This document shows, in pieces, positions 35,857-44,213 of a stretch of DNA of 64,000 nt. The DNA lies in contig JAVBRM010000005.1 in the NCBI GenBank assembly GCA_031548025.1, forward strand, positions 98,175 to 162,174, given 5' to 3'. The translations under genes and the position numbers were made by a program. Within the stretch, counting starts at the first letter, position 1, and each line of letters begins with the position of its first letter. The stretch is from UBA5239 sp031548025. GTDB taxonomy: Bacteria; Verrucomicrobiota; Lentisphaeria; Victivallales; Victivallaceae. Under the pieces are notes generated by a model. It did no database searches and was not told the DNA's origin. It worked only from the letters and a program-made list of their open reading frames with translations.

Positions 35857-36441
35857 CTATTTTTTCGTTCCGCCGAATTCTTCTTTCTTCGCGGTAAAAA
35901 ATTGTTTCGACTTCTCATCGAGCAATTTGATTTCCAATGCTTTATCACAAGCATTGATTCCCTTTTCATACAATTCGGAACTGGATTTGCCGCCCAATAC
36001 AACACTCTTGACAATCCAAGTACAGGCGCTTTTCACTTGGCTTTCCGGAACATTTTCTATTTTCAAGATATTTTCAAAAGATTCGATCCCCTCGGCGTAT
36101 TTTTTCTGATAGTAACGGCACGATCCGATACCCACATATGCGGCAGCCTGGCTTTTTGCGGCTACCCCTTCAATAGCCAATATTTCCTGGTATTTTTGAA
36201 TCGCTTCTTCAAATTTACGCCGAGTCATCAAAAGACGCCCGGCGTTTGTAAGCGCCTGTGACTTATCGTTACTATTTTTCGCCAGAACGGCAGCCTCATT
36301 GAAATTCGTAACCGCACCGTCATAATCCTTTTTTTGCTGTGCGCTCAAAGCCGCATTATAGGCCTCTCTGTAACTTTCAAAGGCATTCCCAGTCAGCCCG
36401 ATCACTGAAATCAAACTCAACAAAAACAATTTCTTCATCAT
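35857..36441 (-). CDS. Secreted TPR protein
   Basis: A 194-residue protein with a signal peptide (MMKKLFLLSLISVIGLTGNA) and about four TPR-like helix pairs (SAQQKKDYDGAVTNFNEAA; GRLLMTRRKFEEAIQKYQEIL; CRYYQKKYAEGIESFENIL). The start at 36441 follows GGAGG by seven bases. It probably mediates protein contacts in the periplasm. Lies between a pseudopilin and a secreted propeller protein, so it may help assemble or export them (inference). Confidence 0.8.
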   Translation of the reverse strand: MMKKLFLLSLISVIGLTGNAFESYREAYNAALSAQQKKDYDGAVTNFNEAAVLAKNSNDKSQALTNAGRLLMTRRKFEEAIQKYQEILAIEGVAAKSQAAAYVGIGSCRYYQKKYAEGIESFENILKIENVPESQVKSACTWIVKSVVLGGKSSSELYEKGINACDKALEIKLLDEKSKQFFTAKKEEFGGTKK

Positions 36442-36464
36442 CCGTAATCCTCCAAAGTTATTAT

Positions 36465-37163
36465 TCAATCATTTCCAAATCCCAGATATTTCCGGGCATC
36501 AGCCGTTCCAGTTAACACATACCTCGGGTCGGTTGGTAAAAATGAACCCGCGTGGCCATCAGCAAACCCCGAATTAACCACCTTTTTGTTATGAGTCCTC
36601 AGCCCCGGTATTTTCCCAACCCAGTTGCTGGCCGGCCTGTTTATCGTACGCGCTGAGTTTTCAATGAAAACTGCAGTTTGAGATGGATGGGAAACCGTAT
36701 CGCATCTCCGCCAATTCGCATTGGCAGCATTGCACCCGCAGGAAAATCCCCAATGATTATAGCTGTACCTGGTCAACTCGGTATCGCTTACTACCGCAAA
36801 CCAGTAATAGAGATTATATGTCTCTACCCCCTTATAAGTGGATTGGGGACAAAAAAACATTCTTATATTATTGTTCATATACGTGCTCAATACCTGTCCA
36901 AAGTAAAATTCTCTCATCACGCTGGCCGTAGCCGTAACCGCTAAAGCCTTCTGATCCTTTACCGTAAAAGAATTATGATCATTTGCATAAAGCTGCCAGA
37001 CGACACTGCCGTTTTTGAGTTGTGCCAGGCATTTGATGACACCTGCTTTTTGACGGGCCGTAGTCAATGCCGGCAACAACAGTGCCGCGAGAATCGCGAT
37101 GATCGCAATGACAACCAGCAATTCTACAAGTGTAAAAATCTTACCCATTACTTTTTTGATCAT
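36465..37163 (-). CDS. Prepilin-like pseudopilin
   Basis: A 232-residue pseudopilin with leader MIKKVMGKI before FTLVELLVVIAIIAIL; Ile precedes the Phe. The FADGHAG motif near residue 200 has its partner His one position further away (ten residues between). The start follows AGGAG by six bases and its ATGA overlaps the LacI stop, so translation is coupled to the regulator. Residues 60-200 are rich in Asn, Tyr and Trp as in the other copies. Confidence 0.9.
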   Translation of the reverse strand: MIKKVMGKIFTLVELLVVIAIIAILAALLLPALTTARQKAGVIKCLAQLKNGSVVWQLYANDHNSFTVKDQKALAVTATASVMREFYFGQVLSTYMNNNIRMFFCPQSTYKGVETYNLYYWFAVVSDTELTRYSYNHWGFSCGCNAANANWRRCDTVSHPSQTAVFIENSARTINRPASNWVGKIPGLRTHNKKVVNSGFADGHAGSFLPTDPRYVLTGTADARKYLGFGND

Positions 37164-38197
37164 AGAATACTCCTGATGGTTTCGCCCGGAATCTGGTTAA
37201 CCGGCAAACAACAGTGATGGATTTGCCTGTCGCCGTTCAGTTGCTCCAACAACAACTCCGCGCCCGTCCGGCCGATTTCATAGGCGGGAGAATAAAATGA
37301 ACTGATCCGCATACTGCCGGGGAAATGCAGACCGTCGGCTCCGCCGATTGAAATATCCTCCGGCACTTTCAACCCGTACTTGCCCAATGTGTCGATACAT
37401 CCCCACGCCGCCAAATCGTTCGAAGCGATAATCGCGGTGAACGCCCTGCCGCTCCGCATGATCTCCTCCGCCGCGTGACAGCCGAAAAGATATCCGTATC
37501 CCCGCTCAGTGGTTTCAAAAACCGGCTTGATGCCGTGCTTTTGCAGCGTCTCCACAGTTCCCAGGTAACGCTTCTGGCCGGGCAAAGAGGTCATCGGAGC
37601 ACCGGCAATAGCTATTTTCCGATGCCCCGCTTTTATAATTTGTTCGGTAACCGCGGAAACTCCGGCATAATCATCAGCAATTACCTTGCTGCACGGACAC
37701 GACGCCAACTCATTCTGCAGCAATACCAACGGAATATTCTCCTGCAACATTTCCCGCGGATAAACGTCGTCAACCATCACCCCCCAGGCCAAGGCGCCGT
37801 CAATGGCTTTGCCCTGACTCATTTTCAAATGTTTTTGCTTTGCCAAAAAACTTTCTGAAACCTCAGTCAGCAGCAGGCCGATCCCATGTTCCGCCAAAAC
37901 ACTCTGTGCCCCCATAAGGCATTCACCAAAATTATTGTCCATATTATGTGACTGGTAATCGGCATTCACCAGCCGGAATGGCGGAAAAAAGATAGCGACG
38001 GTATTGGCCCTCTTAGACAATATTCTCCGGAAATGCTCGTTAGGCTGATAATGCATCCGGGCACAAACATCCAATATCTTCTGCCGCTGTTTTTCCGATA
38101 AGTATGGAGAAGGCGTACTCTGCAGTGCCCGCGATACAGAAGCAATCGACACCCCGGCGGTCTTGGCGATTTCTCTTATATTCACTGTTTTACTCAT
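37160..38197 (-). CDS. LacI-family transcription regulator
   Basis: A 345-residue regulator. The start at 38197 (MSKTVNIREIAKTAGVS) puts the helix-turn-helix in the usual place; the open frame runs 20 codons further up, through the operator and toward the promoter. Effector domain ends with GLKVPEDISIGGADGL. It is translationally coupled to the pseudopilin that follows. A promoter and a perfect 14-bp palindrome lie upstream. Confidence 0.93.
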   Translation of the reverse strand: MSKTVNIREIAKTAGVSIASVSRALQSTPSPYLSEKQRQKILDVCARMHYQPNEHFRRILSKRANTVAIFFPPFRLVNADYQSHNMDNNFGECLMGAQSVLAEHGIGLLLTEVSESFLAKQKHLKMSQGKAIDGALAWGVMVDDVYPREMLQENIPLVLLQNELASCPCSKVIADDYAGVSAVTEQIIKAGHRKIAIAGAPMTSLPGQKRYLGTVETLQKHGIKPVFETTERGYGYLFGCHAAEEIMRSGRAFTAIIASNDLAAWGCIDTLGKYGLKVPEDISIGGADGLHFPGSMRISSFYSPAYEIGRTGAELLLEQLNGDRQIHHCCLPVNQIPGETIRSIL

Positions 38198-38210
38198 GCA
38201 AACACTCAAT

Positions 38211-38257
38211 AGTAACAAGTTACTCAATATTATACATGAGCTTTTCAGAAAAAGCAA
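38211..38257 (-). promoter_or_regulatory. LacI gene promoter with palindromic operator
   Basis: Minus strand TTGCTT (38252-38257), 17-bp spacer, TATAAT (38229-38234), then AGTAACTTGTTACT (38211-38224), a perfect palindrome with 6-bp arms. The distance from -10 box to operator is nearly the same as in the LacI genes at 9003 and 489. The rest of the 318-bp gap 38198-38515 holds the hairpin at 38347-38384 and the repeats at 38491-38517. Confidence 0.68.
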
Positions 38258-38346
38258 TACCCTCTCAATTTAAAGTTTCCGATTTTCGGTTGGTTTTTCA
38301 AAACCCACCATTTGCAATTATCCAGAATCACATTATATTACCATAT

Positions 38347-38384
38347 CTACTGTCAGTCGCACTTGGTTTTGCGACTGACAGTAG
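38347..38384. repeat. Perfect 15-bp hairpin
   Basis: CTACTGTCAGTCGCA (38347-38361) and its exact reverse complement (38370-38384) flank an 8-base loop. It is followed on the plus strand by TTTTAAATTTC, but genes on both sides are on the minus strand, where no T-tract follows. It may end transcription of the AraC gene, be a structured RNA, or be a mobile palindrome. The sequence CAGTCGCA recurs in the hairpin at 42978-43012. Confidence 0.65.
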
Positions 38385-38490
38385 TTTTAAATTTCTCTTT
38401 CGCATTTCCGTACTACGATCCCGGCTTTTCTTGTTTTTTTGCAAAGAATACAGCATGCAACAAATCGCAAGTCATTAATTTAAAAAAAAT

Positions 38491-38517
38491 TCCGTGGTTT
38501 CCGTGGTTTCCGTGGTT
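38491..38517. repeat. 9-bp tandem repeat at an AraC stop codon
   Basis: Three perfect copies of TCCGTGGTT (38491, 38500, 38509). The last copy overlaps the TAA stop of the AraC gene on the minus strand (38516-38518). A single similar TTTCCGTGGTTAA occurs at 42944-42956. Confidence 0.75.
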
Positions 38518-39346
38518 AATTTTTTTGGTTGCGGAATTCGGATGGCGACTTTCCGGTATGCTTTTTGAATACCCGGTGGAAATAGGCGGGATCGGTAAAA
38601 CCGGTGAATTTGGCGACATGACTGATCGAAGACCTGGAATTCAATAACAACGCCTTGGCTTTTTCGATACGGTAATCCATCAGCATTTTATTGAATGTAG
38701 TCCCGTAATGTTCTCTCATCAACTGGGATACCCGGGCAGGACTCAGCTCGACCAGCTTGGCTACCTGGGCCAGATTCAACGGACTGCGGTATGAATTGGC
38801 GATAATCATGGCGACACGCTCATCCTTGCTCATCAACTGGCGGCGGCTCTCCTGCTCCTTGCCGAACTGTATGACGATCAACTGTCCGAGGGCGCACAAA
38901 AGTTCACGCCGCTCTCCCGCCGGTACCGGCGGCAACTTGTGGCGAACCTCTTCCAGATATTCGAATTTCTTGCGGACCCCGACCGAAAACAGCGGCTTCG
39001 GCAAAGGCCCCTTCCCGGGATCGAACGGTCCCAAGGTCAGAGAACCGCCGAAACGTCCTCCGACATATACTGCGAAAACCACTTCCAGCAAGCCGCACGG
39101 GCACAATTTCCAGCAATAATTGCCGCCGCTGTTCCGCAAATATTCCAAAGTAGTCTCCCCGTCGAAATTCAGGCAATGCCGGGTATAATCCGGACGGCGC
39201 ATTTTCAATTCTATGCAATACGGATTATTATGATGGTCGGAAACCTTGAAATAATCGACGATCCGCCGGTTATAATGGTGCATACAGGAATGCACCTTGA
39301 ATTCCTTCTCAATAAAATCAATAGTTGTTTCAAACGGCTTTTTCAT
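38516..39346 (-). CDS. AraC-family transcription regulator
   Basis: A 276-residue regulator. The first 160 residues are an effector domain with a GNYCWKLCPCGLLEVVF segment; the C-terminal part has two helix-turn-helix units (LNLAQVAKLVELSPARVSQLM and SSISHVAKFTGFTDPAYFHRVFKKHTGKSPSEFR). Divergent to the secreted DUF4838 protein gene, its likely target. Its stop codon lies in a 9-bp tandem repeat. Confidence 0.92.
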   Translation of the reverse strand: MKKPFETTIDFIEKEFKVHSCMHHYNRRIVDYFKVSDHHNNPYCIELKMRRPDYTRHCLNFDGETTLEYLRNSGGNYCWKLCPCGLLEVVFAVYVGGRFGGSLTLGPFDPGKGPLPKPLFSVGVRKKFEYLEEVRHKLPPVPAGERRELLCALGQLIVIQFGKEQESRRQLMSKDERVAMIIANSYRSPLNLAQVAKLVELSPARVSQLMREHYGTTFNKMLMDYRIEKAKALLLNSRSSISHVAKFTGFTDPAYFHRVFKKHTGKSPSEFRNQKN

Positions 39347-39407
39347 AGTATTAAAATATCACATCATTATCAAATTGTCCATGGAAATTATCGAATTATC
39401 TATATCT

Positions 39408-39436
39408 TTGAGCGATCATTTCCAGTATATTATAGA
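39408..39436 (+). promoter_or_regulatory. Promoter of the DUF4838 cassette
   Basis: TTGAGC (39408-39413) and TATAGA (39431-39436) are spaced by 17 bp, 21 bp before the start codon. An inverted TGGAAA/TTTCCA pair (39382-39387 and 39419-39424) reaches into the spacer and could be an AraC site. Confidence 0.45.
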
Positions 39437-39456
39437 TAAGCAAAGGAAAGTACTGT

Positions 39457-42180
39457 ATGAGATATGTTTTGATGTCAACACTTCTGTTTATTCTGGGCTC
39501 CATTCACGCGGCCCCGGAAATCGTACTCGGCGGAAAAGCGTCGAGAATGGAACATTTTGCCGCCCGCGAAGTCCAGCGGGTCTGGCAGGCCGCCACAGGT
39601 CAGAAACTTCAAATTGTCACCGCCGATAAAGCCCAAACCGGCGATATCGTCATCGGTACCCCCAATACCAATCCAGCCGTGAATCAGGTTCAAAAACAAT
39701 TGAAATTATCCGCAAACAAGCCGGACGAAGCCGCCGTTTATGAACTGAACGGCATTCTATACCTGGCCGGAATCAAACCCCGAACCGCGGTGGATGCGGC
39801 TATGCTGTTTCTCCGGGAATGCGTGGGAGCGCGCTGGCTCTGGTGGGGCGAAGATGGCGAGTTCATTCCCAAGCATGATAAAATTGATTTCAACGGCCTG
39901 GCCCGCAATCACCAACCGGGCATCGCTCTGCGCCGGTTGGCCCCGAAAGGCATTCACATGCCGGAGGATTTCGAACTCTATTTAAGCCGCAATTTCGGCA
40001 ATTATTACCTGGCCGGCGAATACGATATCCCTCATAAACGGGTAGACTATGCCAAAACCCGCCCCGACCGCGGCTTGCCGATGATGCTCGGCGGACACAA
40101 TGCTTACCTATCCTCGCACCTGCTCAAAAAACGCCCCGAACTCTTTGCTCTGGTCAACGGCCGGCGCAACCATAATCAACTGTGTCTTTCCCACCCGGAC
40201 AATCCGCAATTGGTAGCCAACCGCCTGGCCGAAGTCGCCAAAGAATTCGGAGATATGGAGGAGATCCGCATGTCCTTACCGGATAATATGAGCTACTGCC
40301 GCTGTGAGAAATGCGCCAAAGAAACTCTTTCTGTCCTGTATTTCCGCTTTATCGACGGCGTGGCCGAAAACCTGAAAAAGCAATTACCCGGCGTCCGGGT
40401 TGCCACCCTCGCTTATCAAGGTTATTTGTTGCCGCCGAAAGACATCAAACTGCAACACATTGACCGGGTTGATTTCTGCCCCTATGGCCGCTGCTTCACC
40501 CATACCAGCACCAACCCCGAGTGCCCAGCCAACCAGAATTCCTTCCGCAATGTACAGGATTGGCGCGATACCGGCGTCGCGGTCGGCATCTACGGATATT
40601 TCTTCGATTCGATTTCGCCGATCATTCCAATGCCGATGGGAGGAGTGATCGCGGAAGAAGTCCGGCGCTACCGTGAGCAGGGCGTAACCATGATTGACCC
40701 CGAGATCGGTATCAACAAGCCCAACGGCGCTCCTCCGGAACAACAGGCCAGCGTACATTTCCGCCTCCTCTGCTATATTTATCTGCAACTGATGTACAAT
40801 CCCGATATTCCGGTGGCGGAGATCGTCCGTGATTGGAGCCTTACCGCTTTCGGACCCGAGGCCGGACCGGTCATGACCGAGTATTACCTGGCGCAGATTG
40901 CGGCATATGAAAAAGTAAAACTCCACCTGACCGGCATGTTCTCCCTACCCTATCAGGTCGCCGAAGAACTCTTCAGCGGCGACTTGGGAGAACGCTGCGA
41001 AACCCTGCTCGCTCAGGCCACCGCCAAAGTATCCGGCGAACGTTATCGTACCAACATCGAACGAGAACAGCGCCTCTACCGCACACTGCGCCGGGCGGCC
41101 CAGTCGACTCTCCGGGAAAATTTCGCGTTGTTACCACTGCAGAACGAAGGCGACCAAATCTATTCCGCGGGCTTGGGAACGACCGGCGCGGACATCCGTT
41201 ACAGCCCCGAATCCGTCAAAATCCGGATATCAGCAAACTCGGAAATCCTGCTGGCGACCGTCGGCGATGAAAATTCCAACAAATTCCATACCATTACCGT
41301 CTCAAAAGATGGCCAGGTAAATCATAATAATATTACCTCAGTTAAACTCGACGACAACCGTTTTGAGGTGTCGCTTCCATTCACCTGGCTGAAAACCGCC
41401 ATGCCGCTGCCGGGCGAAACCTGGCGGCTCGGCATCCGCTGCCATGACAAATATTATCCCGAAAAGTTATCCCTGGGCCATAACTTCGACAACTTCGCCT
41501 ATGCGGTATTTTCCGGCAAAACCGAACCGATCAAACAAATCCTGACGCTCCTCACCCCCAGCGATCTCAAACGCGGCAATGCCAACGCCTTCCGCAATTC
41601 CGCCCATGAACTCGGATTTATGGTTGACTACGCATTTTCTCCAAACGACTTCAAGCGCGATCTGAATCATTACAACACAATTCTGCTGCGAACCGATGGA
41701 ATGAAATTCACTCCGGAAAATTTTGTCCCGCTCAAACAGGCCGTCGAACATGGCGCCGTCCTGATCGTCAGCGCCCCAAATGAAAATCCGCACCTGGAAA
41801 AACTGTTCGGCGATCCGGCTTTCGCTTTCAAACGGGAGGAAATGCTCTCCTCCGCCGATGCCCGCCATGCCGCGGAATCGGAAGCCATCCTGGCCGCGCC
41901 CCATGACCTGAAATGGTTCGGAAACCGGTATCCGCCGCTCTACTCGCTGATCCCGGTTCAGCCCAAGGGATGGCAACCGCTGTTGACCGCCCTGGACAAG
42001 AAACGCGAAACAGTCCCGTTCATGAATTTCCGCCGCACCGGCAAAGGCCTGGTCATCGTTTCCGGCTGTACCATGGGCTTCGGGGACCGCTGGCGCTCAT
42101 TCGGCGAACTGCCCACACCGCTGCATACCATCAAGTTATTCGCAAACCTGATTACTTATAATGACAACAACCAACCCTGA
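39457..42180 (+). CDS. Secreted DUF4838 glycosidase-like protein
   Basis: A 907-residue protein with a signal peptide (MRYVLMSTLLFILGSIHA). Residues 20-150 resemble the N-terminal domain of GH67/GH20 enzymes (EMHF-like REVQRVWQAATG, then FLRECVGARWLWWGEDGEFIPK). The central DUF4838 TIM-barrel region (about 165-440) has the family's cysteine motif SYCRCEKCAKE and HNAYLSSHLL. The C-terminal third is beta-rich with an alpha/beta segment (DLKRGNANAFRNSAHELGFMVDY). It probably cleaves an acidic or amino-sugar glycan outside the cell. AGGA nine bases upstream supports the start. Followed after 14 bp by a pseudopilin. Confidence 0.82.
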   Translation: MRYVLMSTLLFILGSIHAAPEIVLGGKASRMEHFAAREVQRVWQAATGQKLQIVTADKAQTGDIVIGTPNTNPAVNQVQKQLKLSANKPDEAAVYELNGILYLAGIKPRTAVDAAMLFLRECVGARWLWWGEDGEFIPKHDKIDFNGLARNHQPGIALRRLAPKGIHMPEDFELYLSRNFGNYYLAGEYDIPHKRVDYAKTRPDRGLPMMLGGHNAYLSSHLLKKRPELFALVNGRRNHNQLCLSHPDNPQLVANRLAEVAKEFGDMEEIRMSLPDNMSYCRCEKCAKETLSVLYFRFIDGVAENLKKQLPGVRVATLAYQGYLLPPKDIKLQHIDRVDFCPYGRCFTHTSTNPECPANQNSFRNVQDWRDTGVAVGIYGYFFDSISPIIPMPMGGVIAEEVRRYREQGVTMIDPEIGINKPNGAPPEQQASVHFRLLCYIYLQLMYNPDIPVAEIVRDWSLTAFGPEAGPVMTEYYLAQIAAYEKVKLHLTGMFSLPYQVAEELFSGDLGERCETLLAQATAKVSGERYRTNIEREQRLYRTLRRAAQSTLRENFALLPLQNEGDQIYSAGLGTTGADIRYSPESVKIRISANSEILLATVGDENSNKFHTITVSKDGQVNHNNITSVKLDDNRFEVSLPFTWLKTAMPLPGETWRLGIRCHDKYYPEKLSLGHNFDNFAYAVFSGKTEPIKQILTLLTPSDLKRGNANAFRNSAHELGFMVDYAFSPNDFKRDLNHYNTILLRTDGMKFTPENFVPLKQAVEHGAVLIVSAPNENPHLEKLFGDPAFAFKREEMLSSADARHAAESEAILAAPHDLKWFGNRYPPLYSLIPVQPKGWQPLLTALDKKRETVPFMNFRRTGKGLVIVSGCTMGFGDRWRSFGELPTPLHTIKLFANLITYNDNNQP

Positions 42181-42194
42181 TCTGGAGGTCGGAT

Positions 42195-42917
42195 ATGATA
42201 TACCACAAGAAAGATTTTACTCTCATTGAACTCCTCGTTGTGATCGCGATCATTGCAATCCTGGCCGCGATGCTGCTGCCGGCACTGAACACTGCCCGTG
42301 CCAAAGCCCGCAGTATCAACTGTACGAACAACCTGAAACAGAACTCCTTAATGAAAGAAAGCTATACGAACGACCACGACGGTGCCCTGATTACCAGCCG
42401 CACCGCCGGCGGCACCAACTATTATTGGGCGCTGCTGCTGTACGGCAAGCCGAACAACGCCGAAACCCTGAAGCTGAATCAAATCTTCTGCCCGACCCTG
42501 AAACCGGCCACACCGGGAGCGATGTATACCTATGCCTGTTTCAGCTCAACCGATTCACTGCCCGCGGCCTATGTGCAGACCATCGGCACCGACCTGATCG
42601 TATTCACCAAGAAATTCAGACATCCCTCGCAAACACCATACCTCACCGACGCCCAGCGCGGGCAGAATGACGCGACCTTCCGTTATCCGATGTGGCTGGC
42701 CCGAATCTACAAAAGCAGCAACACCGCGAAAATCGGCGTCAGCAACATTCACGGAAAAATCAAAATCGTTTTTCACGACGGCCACGTCGGAGAAATGGAA
42801 CCGCGCACCTACGGCCTGACGATACACCAGCTCTTCAAAGACGCCGGCAGCGCCGTTTCCAACCCGGTCCACTACTACGAAACCAGAATCAACGACCTCG
42901 TTCAGTGCTACCCGTAA
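42195..42917 (+). CDS. Prepilin-like pseudopilin
   Basis: A 240-residue pseudopilin with leader MIYHKKD before FTLIELLVVIAIIAIL; Asp precedes the Phe in place of Gly. The C-terminal NIHGKIKIVFHDGHVG is the H-x-DG motif with eight residues between. GGAGG seven bases upstream gives strong translation. Cotranscribed with the secreted DUF4838 protein, which suggests export partnership. Confidence 0.9.
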   Translation: MIYHKKDFTLIELLVVIAIIAILAAMLLPALNTARAKARSINCTNNLKQNSLMKESYTNDHDGALITSRTAGGTNYYWALLLYGKPNNAETLKLNQIFCPTLKPATPGAMYTYACFSSTDSLPAAYVQTIGTDLIVFTKKFRHPSQTPYLTDAQRGQNDATFRYPMWLARIYKSSNTAKIGVSNIHGKIKIVFHDGHVGEMEPRTYGLTIHQLFKDAGSAVSNPVHYYETRINDLVQCYP

Positions 42918-42977
42918 ACCAGCTCCCCCTGCGTTGAGTCAAGGTTTCCGTGGTTAAAAAATTTTGAGTGTCAGATT

Positions 42978-43012
42978 AGACGACAGTCGCAGTTATGAGA
43001 CTGCCGTCGTCT
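42978..43012. terminator. Imperfect hairpin after the DUF4838 cassette
   Basis: AGACGAC (42978-42984) pairs with GTCGTCT (43006-43012); inside, GCAGT pairs with ACTGC around a TATGAG loop. It lies 61 bp after the pseudopilin stop and before the LacI promoter. No good T-tract follows, so termination would be weak or Rho-assisted. Confidence 0.35.
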
Positions 43013-43056
43013 TACAATCCCTCATATCTTTTCATCTATTTTTACCGATATGCCTA

Positions 43057-43109
43057 TTGACAATACAACCCGGCCGCTGTATATTTGAATACATGAGTAG
43101 TCAAATATA
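43057..43109 (+). promoter_or_regulatory. LacI gene promoter with operator on the -10 box
   Basis: TTGACA (43057-43062), exactly 17 bp, TATATT (43080-43085). A 9-bp inverted repeat TATATTTGA / TCAAATATA (43080-43088 and 43101-43109) starts on the -10 box. A repressor bound here would block RNA polymerase directly. The arms are 12 bp apart, unlike the compact palindromes of the other LacI genes. Confidence 0.7.
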
Positions 43110-43124
43110 TAAGACAAGGCTGAT

Positions 43125-44213
43125 ATGAGTATAACCATGCAAGATATCGCGGATCTGGCCGGAGTATCGAGGCCGGCGGTTTCGGCGGTTTTGACCGGCC
43201 GGGGAAATACGCGGGTTTCGAAAGAAACCAGAGAGCGGATTTTATTCTGCGCCAGCCAGTTGCATTACAAGCCGAACATCAATGCCCAACGCCTGAAATG
43301 TCCCAGCCAAAGCAAGAGAATCGGCATCATGTATTATTATTGCAGCGATACCCTGCGGTTCGATTTATACAGGGAGATAAACCAGTTGCTGCAATTTGCC
43401 GGCTGGGATGCGGTATTCTATCCTTATCCCCTGCTGGCGGATAAAGATATAAGTTCCCGGCTCAATGATTTTATTGAATTTGATTGCCGCGGAGTCATCG
43501 CCATCGGCTGTGAGGTTCCGCCTGAAACCGGCTGGCTTCCGTTGGTTACCGCTGAGCTGGACATGACGGGCGACATCCGGATCGACAAGCGCTATGGTCA
43601 ATATCTAAGTACCCGCCATTTGTTGGAGCACGGGCACCGCCGGATCGGTTATCTGTATCACAACCTTGAACGCGTTCCCACTCAAAAAGCATTCATTGAA
43701 CGCCGGAACGGCTATTTCGACGCCTTGCGGGAGTACGGGATCGATCCGTCCGGCGAATTTGAAATCAACTCTTTCTGGAATGAATCGTTTGTCGATGAAT
43801 TGACCGATTTGGTCAAAAAGAAAAAAGTAACCGCCCTGGTGTGTCATGACGACCGCCTGGCGGCGCGCCTGATAAAATTACTGCGGCAAATGAAAATCAA
43901 GGTTCCGGAAGAACTCGCGTTGACCGGCTTCGACGGGGCGGTTTTTACTGAATTCAGCGAATACTCGATCACAACCGTGGTTCAGCCGCTGAAAGCGCAA
44001 GCCGCGGCCCTGGTTCAGAGAATGCTGGGGCTGATCGACGGCAGCATCACCGGTCAGGAACCTCCCGTAATCTTGAAACCTTATCTGGTCATCGGAGAAA
44101 GTTGCGGCTGTCAGTCCCAGATGCACAATTACCTCGAGTGGGAAGCAAAATACACATCTCTTGACTTCCGCAACCAACATCTTAAACCAATAAATGACGG
44201 AGCAATAAAATGA
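43125..44213 (+). CDS. LacI-family transcription regulator
   Basis: A 362-residue regulator; helix-turn-helix at about residues 4-50 (MQDIADLAGVSRPAVSAVLTGRG) and a sugar-binding effector domain (VPEELALTGFDGAVFTEF). A 30-residue tail with CGCQSQMHNYLEWE follows the normal end of the fold. Its stop overlaps the start of the pseudopilin (ATGA), as at 37160. Order: regulator, pseudopilin, secreted LamG protein. Confidence 0.94.
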   Translation: MSITMQDIADLAGVSRPAVSAVLTGRGNTRVSKETRERILFCASQLHYKPNINAQRLKCPSQSKRIGIMYYYCSDTLRFDLYREINQLLQFAGWDAVFYPYPLLADKDISSRLNDFIEFDCRGVIAIGCEVPPETGWLPLVTAELDMTGDIRIDKRYGQYLSTRHLLEHGHRRIGYLYHNLERVPTQKAFIERRNGYFDALREYGIDPSGEFEINSFWNESFVDELTDLVKKKKVTALVCHDDRLAARLIKLLRQMKIKVPEELALTGFDGAVFTEFSEYSITTVVQPLKAQAAALVQRMLGLIDGSITGQEPPVILKPYLVIGESCGCQSQMHNYLEWEAKYTSLDFRNQHLKPINDGAIK

